A stretch of 64,000 nucleotides of DNA from Pseudonocardia sp. DSM 110487 (GCF_019468565.1 NZ_CP080521.1:7502001-7566000), one strand, 5' to 3'. Counted from the first letter of the stretch, positions 1 to 8,920 are shown. Translations and numbers: made by a program. The notes: generated by a model from the sequence alone, not told the origin.

Positions 1-291
1 GGGATCAGCCAGACAGCGCAGGGCAACGTCGTCGAACGCAACCAGATCCGGGGCAACCAGCAGGACGGCGTCCGCGTGGTCAGCGAATCCGTGCAGACGG
101 CCGTGCGCGACAACGTGATCGGCGAGAACGAAAGATACGGCTTCTATGTCGACGTGGACGGCGAAGTCGACCTCGCCGGCAACACGATCTTCGGCAGCCG
201 CGCGGGCATCATGCTGAAGGGCTCGCCGCTCGACCCCTCCGGCGACAACCAGGTCTTCGACAACCGCGAAGGCGACATCGTCAATGACTGA
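1..291 (+). CDS. C-terminal end of a right-handed beta-helix protein (partial)
   Basis: The gene enters from the left edge, so only its last 96 residues are visible. They show the short turn repeats of parallel beta-helix (PbH1/NosD-like) proteins: successive coils containing NQI, DNVIGEN, GNTIFG and NQVFDN, each with an Asn in the turn. Such proteins are usually secreted or surface polysaccharide-binding or carbohydrate-active proteins; no catalytic residue can be assigned from this piece. The stop at 289-291 overlaps the end of the convergent methyltransferase gene by 11 bases. Confidence 0.75.
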   Translation, partial: GISQTAQGNVVERNQIRGNQQDGVRVVSESVQTAVRDNVIGENERYGFYVDVDGEVDLAGNTIFGSRAGIMLKGSPLDPSGDNQVFDNREGDIVND

Positions 292-892
292 GGTGCGGAC
301 GGCGGGTCTGCTTGCGCCGAGCCTTGGATCGTGATCCGATCCAACGGCGAACCTCGGTTGTATAGTCCAGGTATTCCTCTCCGAAGACCCGAGTCAGGTG
401 TCGCTCCTCGCTCGGAATCCAGCGGCGGTAGGATGCCCACACACCTGCAGCGATCATTCCCGCAAACGCAGACCGGCCCGAGGCAGCCAGGCCGGTGGCA
501 ACCAATCCGAGGCCGAGGTACTGCGGGTTGCGACTGTAGCGATAGATGCCTGACGAATGCAGCGATCCTGGCTCGATGCCGGAGAGCTGCTTTCCGGCTC
601 CGAACGGTCGAGCACCCGCCAGGGCAACCCCGGCACCGAGCAGAGCAGCGGCGGTTCCGGCAAGTCGTGCCGGACCTGACGGCAGGGAGATCGGCCAGGT
701 GCGGCGACGGCATCCCCAGGCGAGTGCCGCAGCGTACGCGCCGTAAGTCGCATACATCGCGGCGGCAGTTCCGCGAGAGAGCGTGTCCCTCTGGGCGTAC
801 TCGTTCTCCATCTGCCGCAGCAACGCTGCCGTACTTGCGCCGACCACTCCCGTCAGCAGGGCCGGTCCGACGACCGCGGTCTTCATCGGCAT
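281..892 (-). CDS. Isoprenylcysteine carboxyl methyltransferase-family membrane protein
   Basis: A 203-residue protein with four or five hydrophobic segments (residues about 5-25, 40-60, 75-95, 125-160). The C-terminal signature YSRNPQYLGLGL followed by SEERHL and a Glu/Tyr-rich tail (FGEEYLDY) is that of the ICMT/PEMT/NnrU membrane methyltransferases, which bind S-adenosylmethionine between the last helices. Substrate in bacteria is generally unknown (lipid or small molecule). I chose the ATG at 892 because it begins just before the first membrane helix; an in-frame ATG at 946 would add 18 low-complexity residues. It converges on the beta-helix gene with an 11-base overlap. Confidence 0.75.
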   Translation of the reverse strand: MPMKTAVVGPALLTGVVGASTAALLRQMENEYAQRDTLSRGTAAAMYATYGAYAAALAWGCRRRTWPISLPSGPARLAGTAAALLGAGVALAGARPFGAGKQLSGIEPGSLHSSGIYRYSRNPQYLGLGLVATGLAASGRSAFAGMIAAGVWASYRRWIPSEERHLTRVFGEEYLDYTTEVRRWIGSRSKARRKQTRRPHLSH

Positions 893-1015
893 GGCCGCGG
901 CACCGATCTCAGGTCGCGACGAGCACGTCGTGTGCCGCGCGGGCATCGAGCCCGCCGGTGGAGGTCATCGTGCCGCGGGGCGGGATGGCTCATCGCCGGT
1001 CTCCTCGAGATAACT

Positions 1016-1031
1016 CGTACAGTGCTGTACG
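1016..1031. promoter_or_regulatory. Perfect 16-bp palindrome (operator) upstream of the hydrolase
   Basis: The sequence CGTACAGTGCTGTACG is a perfect 7+2+7 palindrome ending six bases before the ATG at 1038. Its form is typical of TetR-family operators. No TetR gene is adjacent, so the regulator lies elsewhere. Confidence 0.6.
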
Positions 1032-1037
1032 GTTTAG

Positions 1038-1982
1038 ATGATGCGCCGGGTGGCCGAGGTTGGCAAACCCCGCTGCGGAGCAGGTCCGCGATGGACGCCG
1101 GAGGTGGTGCAGGTGGTCGAGCAGCGCACGCTGGACACACCCGCGGTGCGGTTCCAGTACGCGGTCGCAGGCGACGGACCACCTGTCGTTCTGGTGCCGG
1201 GCGCTGGAGGGTGGAAGCTGAGCCTCGAGCGCATGATCACCGAGCTCTCCGACGGTCACCGGGTGTTCGCCGTGGATCCGCCAGGGCAGGGCGGCACGCG
1301 AGTCGTCGACCCGGTGTTCGGTTACGACGCAGACGCGATCGCGCGTTCGCTCGGCGATTTCCTCGACGCCGCCGGGATATCGGCGACCGCCGTCGTCGGG
1401 CACTCGTGGGGCGGCGGCTTCGCGCTGCGACTCGCCCAGCTGCGTCCCGACCGGGTCAGCAGGCTCGCCCTGCTCGCACCGGGCGGCCTCGACGTGACAG
1501 ACGGGTGGGAGTTCCGGCTACTGAGGAAACCGCTGATCGGTGAGCTCGCGACCCGGTTCACCTCGATGGCATCGGCGCGACACATCCTGCGCAAGTCCTT
1601 CGCCCACCCGGATCGGATGCCAGGCGACGAGTTGCTCCGCGCGGCAATAGGGCAGATGCGATCGGCCCCGGATGCGGAAGGGCTCCGACGGGATCTGCTC
1701 CGGGTCGAACGTGGCGTCCGGTGGTCCGACACGGAGCGGGATCTCGACCGGGTGAGGTGCCCGACTTTGATCCTCTGGGGAAACCGCGACCGATACTTCC
1801 CCGTCCAGCTGTTGGCCCGGTTCACCAGCCGCCTGCCCGACCTCGAGGCACACACGCTTGCCGGCTGCGGGCACTCGCTCCATGACGACTGCCCCGATCG
1901 CGTCTACCCGCTGCTGACCCGGTTCCTGACCGCGAACGTCGACACGTCAGCCCTCCACCGCGAGGAGGCACACGATGGATAG
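1038..1982 (+). CDS. Alpha/beta hydrolase
   Basis: A 314-residue alpha/beta-hydrolase. Visible parts are the oxyanion region (VLVPGAGG), the nucleophile elbow GHSWGG with the catalytic Ser at about residue 123, the acid in WGNRDRYFP and the His in GCGHSLHDD, so the Ser-Asp-His triad is complete. The family cleaves esters, lactones or C-C bonds such as meta-cleavage products; the substrate is not evident. The first 25-35 residues are poor in hydrolase character, so translation may begin at one of the GTG codons around 1100-1115. The stop overlaps the next start (1975) by 8 bases, which implies translational coupling. Confidence 0.8.
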   Translation: MMRRVAEVGKPRCGAGPRWTPEVVQVVEQRTLDTPAVRFQYAVAGDGPPVVLVPGAGGWKLSLERMITELSDGHRVFAVDPPGQGGTRVVDPVFGYDADAIARSLGDFLDAAGISATAVVGHSWGGGFALRLAQLRPDRVSRLALLAPGGLDVTDGWEFRLLRKPLIGELATRFTSMASARHILRKSFAHPDRMPGDELLRAAIGQMRSAPDAEGLRRDLLRVERGVRWSDTERDLDRVRCPTLILWGNRDRYFPVQLLARFTSRLPDLEAHTLAGCGHSLHDDCPDRVYPLLTRFLTANVDTSALHREEAHDG

Positions 1983-2454
1983 GACGCCGGTGAACGGTTT
2001 GGTGGTGTCCGGACTCGCCCAGATCGCCCTCGGGGCGCTCGCCGGATTCCCCTACGCCATCGCCACCTATCAGCCACAGCTGCTCGCCGTGCTGGGCGTG
2101 CGCGCACCCCACCGGATCCGGCAGCTGCACCTCGACCTCATCATGATGGGCGCGCTGGTCACGGCCACCGGAGCCGCCTTGCCGCGGCTCCCCCGCGTCG
2201 TCGCGGTCCCGCTCGCGGTCGGCTGCTGGACCAACGCGCTGGCCTTCGCGCCGCCGGCCGTAAGACCGTCCATCGAGGGCACCCCGCTCTTCCGAGCAGT
2301 GGTCGCCGCCTCGTTCGTGACCACCTCCGCCGGCTGGGTCGCCGCCGCCACGATCGCGGCGAGCCGGTGGCGGGCCGGCGACCGTGCAGCGGCGCGTGCC
2401 TTCTCGCCTACGGCGTACTCATCGCGACGATGGGGATGGCGCCGGGGCTGCTGA
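1975..2454 (+). CDS. Small integral membrane protein, C-terminus altered by a junction
   Basis: Four hydrophobic helices spread over residues 8-130. A conserved-looking segment RIRQLHLDLIMMGALV recalls small four-helix membrane proteins such as the styrene-oxide isomerase/hydroxylaminobenzene mutase group, but the match is too thin to name an enzyme. It is coupled to the hydrolase by an 8-base overlap. The last 25 residues turn into Arg/Ser-rich sequence exactly where a fragment of an MFS transporter begins in another frame, so the natural C-terminus was probably lost in a recombination event. Confidence 0.55.
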   Translation: MDRTPVNGLVVSGLAQIALGALAGFPYAIATYQPQLLAVLGVRAPHRIRQLHLDLIMMGALVTATGAALPRLPRVVAVPLAVGCWTNALAFAPPAVRPSIEGTPLFRAVVAASFVTTSAGWVAAATIAASRWRAGDRAAARAFSPTAYSSRRWGWRRGC

Positions 2455-2742
2455 TCAGCGTGGTGGTGCTCATGCTGATCGGTGCTGCCACCGCCGGCCG
2501 ACAGGATCGAAAGCCTGCTGATCTCCGAACGAACCCCGACCCGATCCCAGACCCACGCCGTCTCGGTGCTCGTGACGGCCAACTGGCTCGGCTTCGCGGT
2601 TGGAAGCGCGATGGCCGGAGCGCTCACTCAGCACCTGTCGGTTGGTCACGGCTACCTCGCAGGAGAAGCGGCCGCACTCGTCGCCGGCGCGTACATGTTC
2701 GCCGAGCGCTTCACGTGTTCTTCACCGGCAGATGGCGGGTGA
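2394..2742 (+). pseudogene. C-terminal remnant of an MFS transporter
   Basis: Two frames together read as the last three helices of a major facilitator protein: LLAYGVLIATMGMAPGLL in one frame (about 2394-2490), then ESLLISERTP...VTANWLGFAVGSAMAGAL and GEAAALVAGAYMFAE in the next (2490-2742). A frameshift near 2490 separates them and there is no start or N-terminal half. Its tail overlaps the end of a convergent intact MFS gene by about 30 bases. Confidence 0.7.
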
Positions 2743-3799
2743 GGACCAGCAGCGCCAGCAATGCGGCCGGGATGAGCGAGAGGTAGGCGACGGTGAGCGC
2801 CCCGATGATGCCGATCAGGTCCTGCAACCTGCCGATCGGGATGTAGAGGACGCCGGCGACGCCGGTGGCAAACCCCATGAGCATGCCGGACGCGGCGGCG
2901 ACCGAGTGCGGCGCAAGTGCCTGCGCCGAGACGATCATCAGGGGGAAGTTCGCGTAGACCAGCGCGCCGGCCAGCGTCGCAGCCCCCAGCCCGAGCACCC
3001 CGCCCGGAGGCAGGTGGAGCACAGCGATCAGGGGCGCGATCGCCGCAACCATCGTTGCCGGGACCAGGATCCGGCGGTCGACGCGCCGGTCCAGCCAGCC
3101 TGCCGCGACTGCTCCCAGGCCTGCGCCCAGCACGAACGCGCCGAGCGTCGTGGCGATCGTCGGGTCGTCGCGTGGAACGCCACGCTCGTGGACCAGCCAC
3201 AACGGGATGGCGCTGGTGAAACTGACGAACGCGAGATCGGCGAACATGCCGGCGGTCGCGAGCAGGGCTACCGGGCCGTGTGCCAGGCAGCGCAAGCCGG
3301 TGCGCGGCCCGGCCAACTCGCCGCGCGGCTCCTCCTTCGGCAGCAGCCGCCACACCGCGATGCCCAGGAGGACGCCCGGCACCATCAGCCAGAGAGTTCC
3401 TTGCGGGCCGAGCGTGGCGACGACAGCGAGGACGACGCCCGGGCCGACCGCGGCGCCGATCTGACCGCCCGCGCTGAACAGCCCAACGCCGAGGCCGGCG
3501 CTCTTGCTGCCGTGACTGTGCGCGATGGCAGTAGCGACCGGATGCAGGGCAGCGGAACCGAGCCCGCCCACGACGATGACCGCGAACAGCACTGGCACCG
3601 TCGGTACGACGCCGACCATGCTCAGCAGGGCGGCGTTGAGCACGATGCCACCGGCGGCCAGCGCGCGGCGGCTGACCTGGTCAGCAAGGGCGCCGAGGAA
3701 CGGTTGGGTGATCGAACTGGTGGCCCACTGGCCGGCGACGAGCACGGCGAGCGTGGTCGCGGACAGGTCGAATTTCGCCTGCAGGGTGGGGAGCAGCAC
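2711..3799 (-). CDS. MFS exporter, fosmidomycin-resistance (Fsr)-like
   Basis: A 362-residue, roughly 11-12 helix transporter with the MFS cytoplasmic loop (GALADQVSRRALAAGG) and the Fsr-family pattern GGLGSAALHPVATAIAHS after helix 4. Exporters of this group expel drugs or small acids. The GTG at 3799 gives the shown protein, but the reading frame stays open upstream to about 3840 and encodes NDAATAIVAVLLPTL, which matches the first family helix. The true start is therefore probably an upstream non-ATG codon, or the N-terminus is slightly damaged. A promoter with a palindrome lies directly upstream. Confidence 0.8.
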   Translation of the reverse strand: MLLPTLQAKFDLSATTLAVLVAGQWATSSITQPFLGALADQVSRRALAAGGIVLNAALLSMVGVVPTVPVLFAVIVVGGLGSAALHPVATAIAHSHGSKSAGLGVGLFSAGGQIGAAVGPGVVLAVVATLGPQGTLWLMVPGVLLGIAVWRLLPKEEPRGELAGPRTGLRCLAHGPVALLATAGMFADLAFVSFTSAIPLWLVHERGVPRDDPTIATTLGAFVLGAGLGAVAAGWLDRRVDRRILVPATMVAAIAPLIAVLHLPPGGVLGLGAATLAGALVYANFPLMIVSAQALAPHSVAAASGMLMGFATGVAGVLYIPIGRLQDLIGIIGALTVAYLSLIPAALLALLVLTRHLPVKNT

Positions 3800-3862
3800 G
3801 GCGACGATCGCGGTGGCGGCGTCGTTGACGGCGATCTGATTCCGGCAACTGTGGAATTTGAG

Positions 3863-3900
3863 GGACGTCAGATAACCTGTTGACGTCCAGGAGTCGTCAA
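3863..3900 (-). promoter_or_regulatory. Promoter and operator of the Fsr-like exporter
   Basis: On the minus strand TTGACG (3900-3895) is followed after 17 bases by GGTTAT (3877-3872), a plausible -35/-10 pair. A perfect inverted repeat GGACGTCA-N10-TGACGTCC (3863-3888) covers the -10, the usual position for a repressor site. Confidence 0.5.
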
Positions 3901-4200
3901 TTCAGCAACCCTCGCAAGTAACGCAGCGATTCAGGCCACTCAGGGGCGGCGCTAGCAACTCGATCTCGGCGAGCAAAGCCGCGTGATGCGGGCCCGGCAA
4001 TAGCACCCATGGGCCGCACTCCTGTGACCCGACACCAGCCGCATCGGGGGCGTGGCCTCGTGTCCACGCCCAACGACGCCAACTGACCGGCCGAGGCTGC
4101 CACCGAGACCCACCCACCCGCAGAGCCCACCTGACGCTCGATCAATGTCGCGCTTGGGCACGCCGCGGGAGAATGCCGCGCGGCGCCCGTGGAATTCCTG
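3901..4200. other. Intergenic stretch without a recognisable gene
   Basis: About 300 bases between the exporter promoter and the end of the flavin oxidase gene. Open frames exist on both strands but show no family resemblance and no ribosome-binding site. I see nothing functional in it. Confidence 0.5.
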
Positions 4201-5598
4201 TCAGGCGGGTTTGATGTTCGCGTTCGCGCGCAGGACGTTGCGTGGGTCGTGCACGGTCTTGATGAGCGCCAGCCGCTCGTACTTCGCGCCGTACGACGCG
4301 CGGACCCTGTCCTCATCGAACTCGCTCATCATGTTCACGTAGCTCCCGACGCCGGCGGCGAACGGGAGCAACGCGTCCCACGTGGACCGCGCCCATTGCC
4401 GCTCGGCGTCGAACATCCGCGGGTCGGGCACGTTGGCGTCGATCACCAGGGCGTACGTCGCCGAGCGGCGCCCGCCGAAGGCCGTGGCCTCGTCGGGCAC
4501 GTCGGCGAACGCGCCGCCGAACGGGAACAGCAGCACCTGCGACATCGGCGACGGCTTCGCCCGGAGGGCCGCCGCCACTACGTCGATCGCCCGATCGGGA
4601 AGCTCGTCCAGGTAGAAGCCCTTGGTATAGGAGTGCACGCCCCACGGCGCGCCCTCGTCGAGCATCTGCTGCAATGCGACGTAGGGCATGGGCGTGACGA
4701 ACTCGAACAGCGGCCCCGCCTCCCTCAGCGATGCGATCAGGGCGGCGTGCTCGTCCGCTGTGCCGAACCCGGCCACCACGAGCGCGACGCCGGGCGCGAA
4801 ATGCGCCGTCTCCGGGACGAACGGCGCCGGCGGCGCGTTCATGCCCACCATGGCCCCGCCTGCGTTGCGCGGGCCGTCGGCGAAGAACTTCCGGCCGAGC
4901 CGGATCGCCTCCTCGGCCCGGTCCAGCTCGAAGAAGAACATCCCGAGGTGAACCATCGGTCCCACCGCGTGCAGCTGGAACTCGAACTCGGTGACCACGC
5001 CGAAGTTGCCGCCGCCCCCGCGGAGCGCCCAGAACAGGTCGGGGCACTCGTGCGCACTGGCCCGCACGATCCGCCCGTCGACGAGGACGACCTCGGCCGA
5101 GATCAGGTTGTCGATGGTCAGCCCGGCCATCGGGGTCAGCCAGCCGAAGCCGCCGCCGAGCGTCAGGCCGGCCACGCCGGTGTGGCTGACCGTGCCGGCC
5201 GGGACGGCGAGCCCGTGCTCCTGGCACGCCGCGTCCAGCTTCGCGAGGGTCGCGCCACCACCGCAGCGCGCCCGCCGCGCGACCGGATCGACGACGACCT
5301 CGGTCAGCCGGCTGAGGTCGATCGTCATACCGCCGTCGATCACCGCGGCGCCCGCGACGCTGTGACCGCCTCCCCGCACGGCGATGTCGAGGCCGTTCTC
5401 CTGGCCCCACCGCAGTGCCGCGGCCACGTCCGCCGCCGAGGCGCAGCGGGCGACGACCGCGGGCGATCGATCGATGGCGCCGTTCCAGATCAGCGCGCCC
5501 CGGTCGTAGTCCGGGTCGTCCGGGAGCAACACCTGTCCATCCATCGCCGCACGCAGTGCATCGATCCAACTGCTCATCGCGTTCGTCGTGGTGCTCAT
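4201..5598 (-). CDS. FAD-linked oxidase, berberine-bridge-enzyme (BBE) family
   Basis: A 465-residue oxidoreductase with the PCMH-type FAD domain in residues 40-210 and a BBE C-terminal segment (SYVNMMSEFDEDRVRASYG, then HDPRNVLRANANIKP). GGGHSVAG carries the His that forms the 8-alpha covalent FAD bond. The position that is Cys in bicovalent members is Ser here (GTVSHTGVAGL), so a single covalent flavin link is expected. Such enzymes oxidise sugars, alcohols or alkaloid-like natural products with O2. It stands alone on its strand; two direct repeats and a response-regulator remnant lie upstream. Confidence 0.88.
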   Translation of the reverse strand: MSTTTNAMSSWIDALRAAMDGQVLLPDDPDYDRGALIWNGAIDRSPAVVARCASAADVAAALRWGQENGLDIAVRGGGHSVAGAAVIDGGMTIDLSRLTEVVVDPVARRARCGGGATLAKLDAACQEHGLAVPAGTVSHTGVAGLTLGGGFGWLTPMAGLTIDNLISAEVVLVDGRIVRASAHECPDLFWALRGGGGNFGVVTEFEFQLHAVGPMVHLGMFFFELDRAEEAIRLGRKFFADGPRNAGGAMVGMNAPPAPFVPETAHFAPGVALVVAGFGTADEHAALIASLREAGPLFEFVTPMPYVALQQMLDEGAPWGVHSYTKGFYLDELPDRAIDVVAAALRAKPSPMSQVLLFPFGGAFADVPDEATAFGGRRSATYALVIDANVPDPRMFDAERQWARSTWDALLPFAAGVGSYVNMMSEFDEDRVRASYGAKYERLALIKTVHDPRNVLRANANIKPA

Positions 5599-5654
5599 CT
5601 ACTTGCTCCCCTCGCGGATGTGGCTGATTTCCCCACCGACGCTGCCGCCCGTTC

Positions 5655-5673
5655 CTGAAGCCGACCTGAAGCC
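5655..5673. promoter_or_regulatory. 11-bp-spaced direct repeats upstream of the BBE gene
   Basis: CTGAAGCC occurs at 5655 and again at 5666, exactly one helical turn (11 bp) apart, with a related inverted CTTCAGG at 5696. Spacing of this kind is typical of OmpR/PhoB-type response-regulator boxes, and a response-regulator remnant begins 70 bases away. Confidence 0.4.
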
Positions 5674-5740
5674 GGCCCACACACCCTCAGCCGATCTTCA
5701 GGCTGGGTGGTGCGGCGCACCGGGAGCATGGCCGACGTGA

Positions 5741-5940
5741 CTGCGCGTGCTAGTCGTGGAGGACGCCGAGGCGATCCGCACGGCCGTGGTCGCCGGTCTC
5801 GGCGAGGCCCGGTTTCGGCGCCACGACCACCCGTTCCCCCGGGGCTGCGCATCGATCAGTACAGCGACCGCGATCTCGACCGAATCGCGCGCTGGGTGCT
5901 CTCCCACGACCTACCCCTCGACCGAGATCACCGACCGAGG
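5741..5940 (+). pseudogene. Response-regulator N-terminal stub plus a second unidentified fragment
   Basis: From 5741 one frame reads VLVVEDAEAIRTAVVAGLGEA, the first strand and helix of a CheY-type receiver domain including the acidic pair. It breaks off after about 25 residues. A second frame from about 5842 reads YSDRDLDRIARWVLSHD, which resembles the RIARWV-SDG motif near the end of some large helicase-type proteins; this second match is weak. The rest up to 6191 shows nothing recognisable. Confidence 0.5.
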
Positions 5941-6191
5941 GGATATGGCACAGCTTCTGAGCGACTTCAAATCTCATCGACATTCACGGGCCCTCAAGCC
6001 GCCAACCGCCATCCGAAGTCAGCAACAAACGCCTCCCACTGACACCTACACAGCCAGCTGCGCCCGCGAGGCGTGAGGTCGGGGTCGTCAGGTCCCTCTG
6101 CCTTCTCGCCGTGTTGCACGAGGTGAACGAGCGCCATCTCGTCAGCGTGTCATGTTCAATTGCGTGGGCCCGACGGGGTTGGCGGAGCGGG

Positions 6192-6545
6192 TCACCCACG
6201 GGGCTCAAGCACGCAGAATTCGTTACCCTCCGGATCGCATAGGACAACCCAGGGAACCGGGCCCTGCCCGATGTCTGCGCGCTGAGCACCCAGAGCGAGT
6301 AGGCGGTCGACCTCGGCCTGCTGGTCCGAGGCCTGGAAGTCGAGATGGAGCCTGTTCTTGCCCACCTTGGCAGGGCCGGGCACGAAGACGAGTGCTGGCC
6401 CGGCGTTGCCTTCGCGCCGAGGCCTGATCTCGATCCCGAAAGTGTCGTCGGCGTCGATCTCCCAGCCAAGGGCATCGGCCCACCAACGGCCGAGCGCACT
6501 CGGGTCTTCTGCGTCGACGACGACCGCCTCCCACCTCAGAGTCAT
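6192..6545 (-). CDS. VOC-family (glyoxalase/bleomycin-resistance fold) protein
   Basis: A 117-residue single-domain VOC protein: MTLRWEAVVVDAEDP at the start, WWADALGWEI in the first beta-alpha-beta unit, then KNRLHLDFQA and CDPEGNEFCVLEP, which supply the metal-site His and Glu of the fold. This actinobacterial subgroup (glyoxalase-like domain) has no assigned substrate. It is cut off by mobile-element debris on its 5' side; no clear promoter is visible, and a ribosome-binding site is weak. Confidence 0.85.
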   Translation of the reverse strand: MTLRWEAVVVDAEDPSALGRWWADALGWEIDADDTFGIEIRPRREGNAGPALVFVPGPAKVGKNRLHLDFQASDQQAEVDRLLALGAQRADIGQGPVPWVVLCDPEGNEFCVLEPRG

Positions 6546-6555
6546 GTCGCGGACC

Positions 6556-7350
6556 CTAGAACCCAGACCTGGCCCCGGTGGGGCTGGCGCCGAGCCCCGC
6601 GGGCATACCGATTTCCACTGGGCCTGCCCGGACCAGGCGCCGTCCGTCGTCTCGCTTCTGCCGAACGTAGCTGAGGGTGAGATCGAGGCCGTCGATCTCA
6701 CCGAGCCAGCCCTCTTGCTGGGCGCGTTCGCGGCGGGCGCGCAAGTCGGCTTCGAGCTCATCGAGTCGGGGCAGCATCTTCGGGTTGACCTGCAGCATGG
6801 GGCAGCGGATGCAGGCGTGCTCATGAGAACACGAGGTGCCGTGGGGGCGGGCGCAGCCACCGAGCTCGACCTTGCGCTTGTCGAAGTGCTCCTCGAACTC
6901 GGCCCACTCCTGGTCGGTCGTCGGGCGGTACTCCTCGGTCGGCCGGAGCTGGCGGCGGTGGTCGAGGAACTGCTGGTAGTGACGTACGACGTCGTCGTCG
7001 AAGACCGCGACGTAGCCGCGAGTTGATTACAGGCTGGTGTGTCCGAGCAGCGCCGCGCCGATGTGGATCGGTAGACCGTTGTTGACCAGATCGGTGGCAA
7101 AGATCCGACGGAAGTCGTGTGCGGTGAACCGGGCGCCGGAGAACTCGGGGTGGGTCTGCGCGAGCTCGTCGCAGACTCGGCGCAGCTCCTTCGGCGCCCA
7201 GTTGCCGGAGAAGCCCTGGCGAAGCACGGTGACCTGGTGCTGAAACAGAAACGGCAGGGGCGGGCTGTGCTCGCGCTGGTGGTGGTCCCAGCGACGGGCC
7301 AGCGAGATCGATCCGCCGTTGCGGGTGTGGTAGTGGATCGCGTTCGAGGC
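6556..7350 (-). pseudogene. Tyrosine recombinase (integrase), C-terminal half with an internal stop
   Basis: The minus strand reads HYHTRNGGSISLARRW, PFLFQHQ, then the catalytic box FTAHDFRRIFATDLVNNG and the second box GAALLGHTSL. A TAA at 7027-7025 interrupts it where the family continues with a Gln or Asn. The same frame resumes with STRGYVAVFDDD, a Cys-rich patch and the tail LGEIDGLDLTLSYVRQKR to 6556. The N-terminal core-binding domain is missing. A second copy of the tail lies at 9060-9163. Confidence 0.75.
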
Positions 7351-7483
7351 GGGCAGCCATCACGCGCTCCTGCGCACGGTTGAGCGGATCGACCAGCGCC
7401 ACCGGATCCGCGCCAGCCTCGATGGCGGCCTGCAGCCGTCGCAAGGTGGTCTCAGCTTCCGCCAACGCCCGCCGGGCGGCCGC
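7343..7483 (-). pseudogene. Serine-recombinase C-terminal fragment
   Basis: About 47 residues (AEAETTLRRLQAAIEAGADP, then VALVDPLNRAQERVMAARLE) match the coiled segment near the end of large serine recombinases. The fragment abuts the tyrosine recombinase remnant in another frame, so two unrelated integrases were joined here. Confidence 0.55.
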
Positions 7484-7509
7484 AGCCGCTCCCTGTGGGT
7501 GGGCTGTAG

Positions 7510-7690
7510 GTGCGCACCAAGCTCGGCTCGTCGACCCAGGTCGTGGCCTACGTGCGCATGGTGCGGACCGGGTCGGGGGCGACCGGCGGTGCAGATCGCG
7601 CACGGGCCCCGGCGTGGATCACGCGATATCGAGTACCAGCGCCGTATCGAACCAGACGGCATCGCTCAGACACAGCTGCAGAATTTGACC
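7510..7690 (+). pseudogene. N-terminal fragment of an IS1634-type transposase
   Basis: AYVRMVRTGSGATGG in one frame and AVQIAHGPRRGSRDIE in the next together match the first 40 residues of IS1634/IS4-type transposases (AYVR-VRT-SGATAVQIV). A frameshift lies between them and nothing of the catalytic domain follows. Confidence 0.55.
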
Positions 7691-7789
7691 CGCGAGTGAG
7701 CTGCGAGGGCGCTAGTGGCCGCGTACGTGCGTACGGTGCGGGACCGCGATGAACCAGCAGATCTGAGTTTGATCAGCGCCCGTATGTGG

Positions 7790-8920
7790 TCAAGCTCGGC
7801 CGCCGGTGACCCGAGGCCTTGTCACGACGACCTTGGCGACTGGTGTCAAGAGTGCTGACGGTGCGTCTTCCCAGTCGGCCAGCAGGCCGGTGACTAGCTC
7901 GGGTCGGAGCCGGCCCTCGGCGACAGCGCGCAGCACCGCCGGCAACTCGGCCCGGGCATTGGCCAGGCCTGTGACGAAGCTGCTCTGCTGGACGTACATC
8001 GTCCACAGCGGCAGGCGGGTCCCGGCGGTGAAGTACGGCGTCACCGAGGTGCATACACCGCCGGCGGTCAGTGACCGCACGGCGTGCTCCAGCGCGCCCC
8101 GCTCACCGCTGGCGTCCACCACGATCGGGTAGCGGGTGCTCGGCCTGTCGCGACCGGGCGATTGGTATCGGCCGGTCCGGCGATGCAGCGGACGGGCACC
8201 GAGCTTGGCGGCGATGTCCAAGCGCTCGAGGCTGGTGTCCAGGTAGTCGACTTGGGTGGCGCCGAGTGCCACCGCGCTCGCGGCGGCGTAGAGCCCAACG
8301 CTTTTGGCTCGGCCACCGAGAACGAGCACCGGTGCTCCCGGGTTCCGGGCGAGCGGGCCGGCGACCGCGCGCCAGCCGTCCGGGAAGTTGTCGCTCGCGC
8401 TGGCCAGCGCGACGGGGTCAACGCCGGCCGGCACTCTGAGCAGCATGTGCTCGGCGTGCGGCACCCGCAGCAGATCGCTCATCACCCCGCCCCACCCACC
8501 GCCCGCCTCGCCGAGGCCGTACATCGAGATCGCGGTACGGCGGTCGGTGGTGCAGGCCGCGGTCAGACCTCGACCGCAGGACGCGCACCGACCGCAGGAG
8601 ATCTGAAAGGGCACGACCACCACATCTCCCGGCGCGACCGACGCGACAGCCGCGCCGGTCCGGACCACCTCGGCGACGCACTCGTGCCCGAACGGGAATG
8701 GACCGGTGAACGGACGGCGCCCGAGGTCGTCGAGCAACCGGCGATCCAGCAGCCCGACACCGTGGCCGATCCGAATCGGAACACCGAGATCGTGGCGCAG
8801 GAAGGCGTTGTCCAGATCGCACCGAGCTACCGCAAACGGCCGGACGAGCGCGTCGGTGTCCACCTCGAGCACCGGATCGGGCGCCTCGCGCCACTCCAGG
8901 ATCCGCTTACGGACATACAT
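7790..8920 (-). CDS. Zinc-dependent alcohol dehydrogenase (MDR family)
   Basis: A 376-residue medium-chain dehydrogenase. The catalytic zinc ligands appear as ARCDLDN and FGHECVAEV, and the structural zinc site as CGRCASCGRGLTAAC. The nucleotide-binding segment is VLVLGGRAKSVGLYAA. The start at 8920 (MYVRKRILEW) fits the family; the frame is open further upstream only because it runs into an integrase-tail copy. It is isolated between mobile-element remnants. A nearly identical pair of integrase tails on either side suggests it may have been carried or trapped by such elements. Substrate unknown. Confidence 0.85.
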   Translation of the reverse strand: MYVRKRILEWREAPDPVLEVDTDALVRPFAVARCDLDNAFLRHDLGVPIRIGHGVGLLDRRLLDDLGRRPFTGPFPFGHECVAEVVRTGAAVASVAPGDVVVVPFQISCGRCASCGRGLTAACTTDRRTAISMYGLGEAGGGWGGVMSDLLRVPHAEHMLLRVPAGVDPVALASASDNFPDGWRAVAGPLARNPGAPVLVLGGRAKSVGLYAAASAVALGATQVDYLDTSLERLDIAAKLGARPLHRRTGRYQSPGRDRPSTRYPIVVDASGERGALEHAVRSLTAGGVCTSVTPYFTAGTRLPLWTMYVQQSSFVTGLANARAELPAVLRAVAEGRLRPELVTGLLADWEDAPSALLTPVAKVVVTRPRVTGGRA

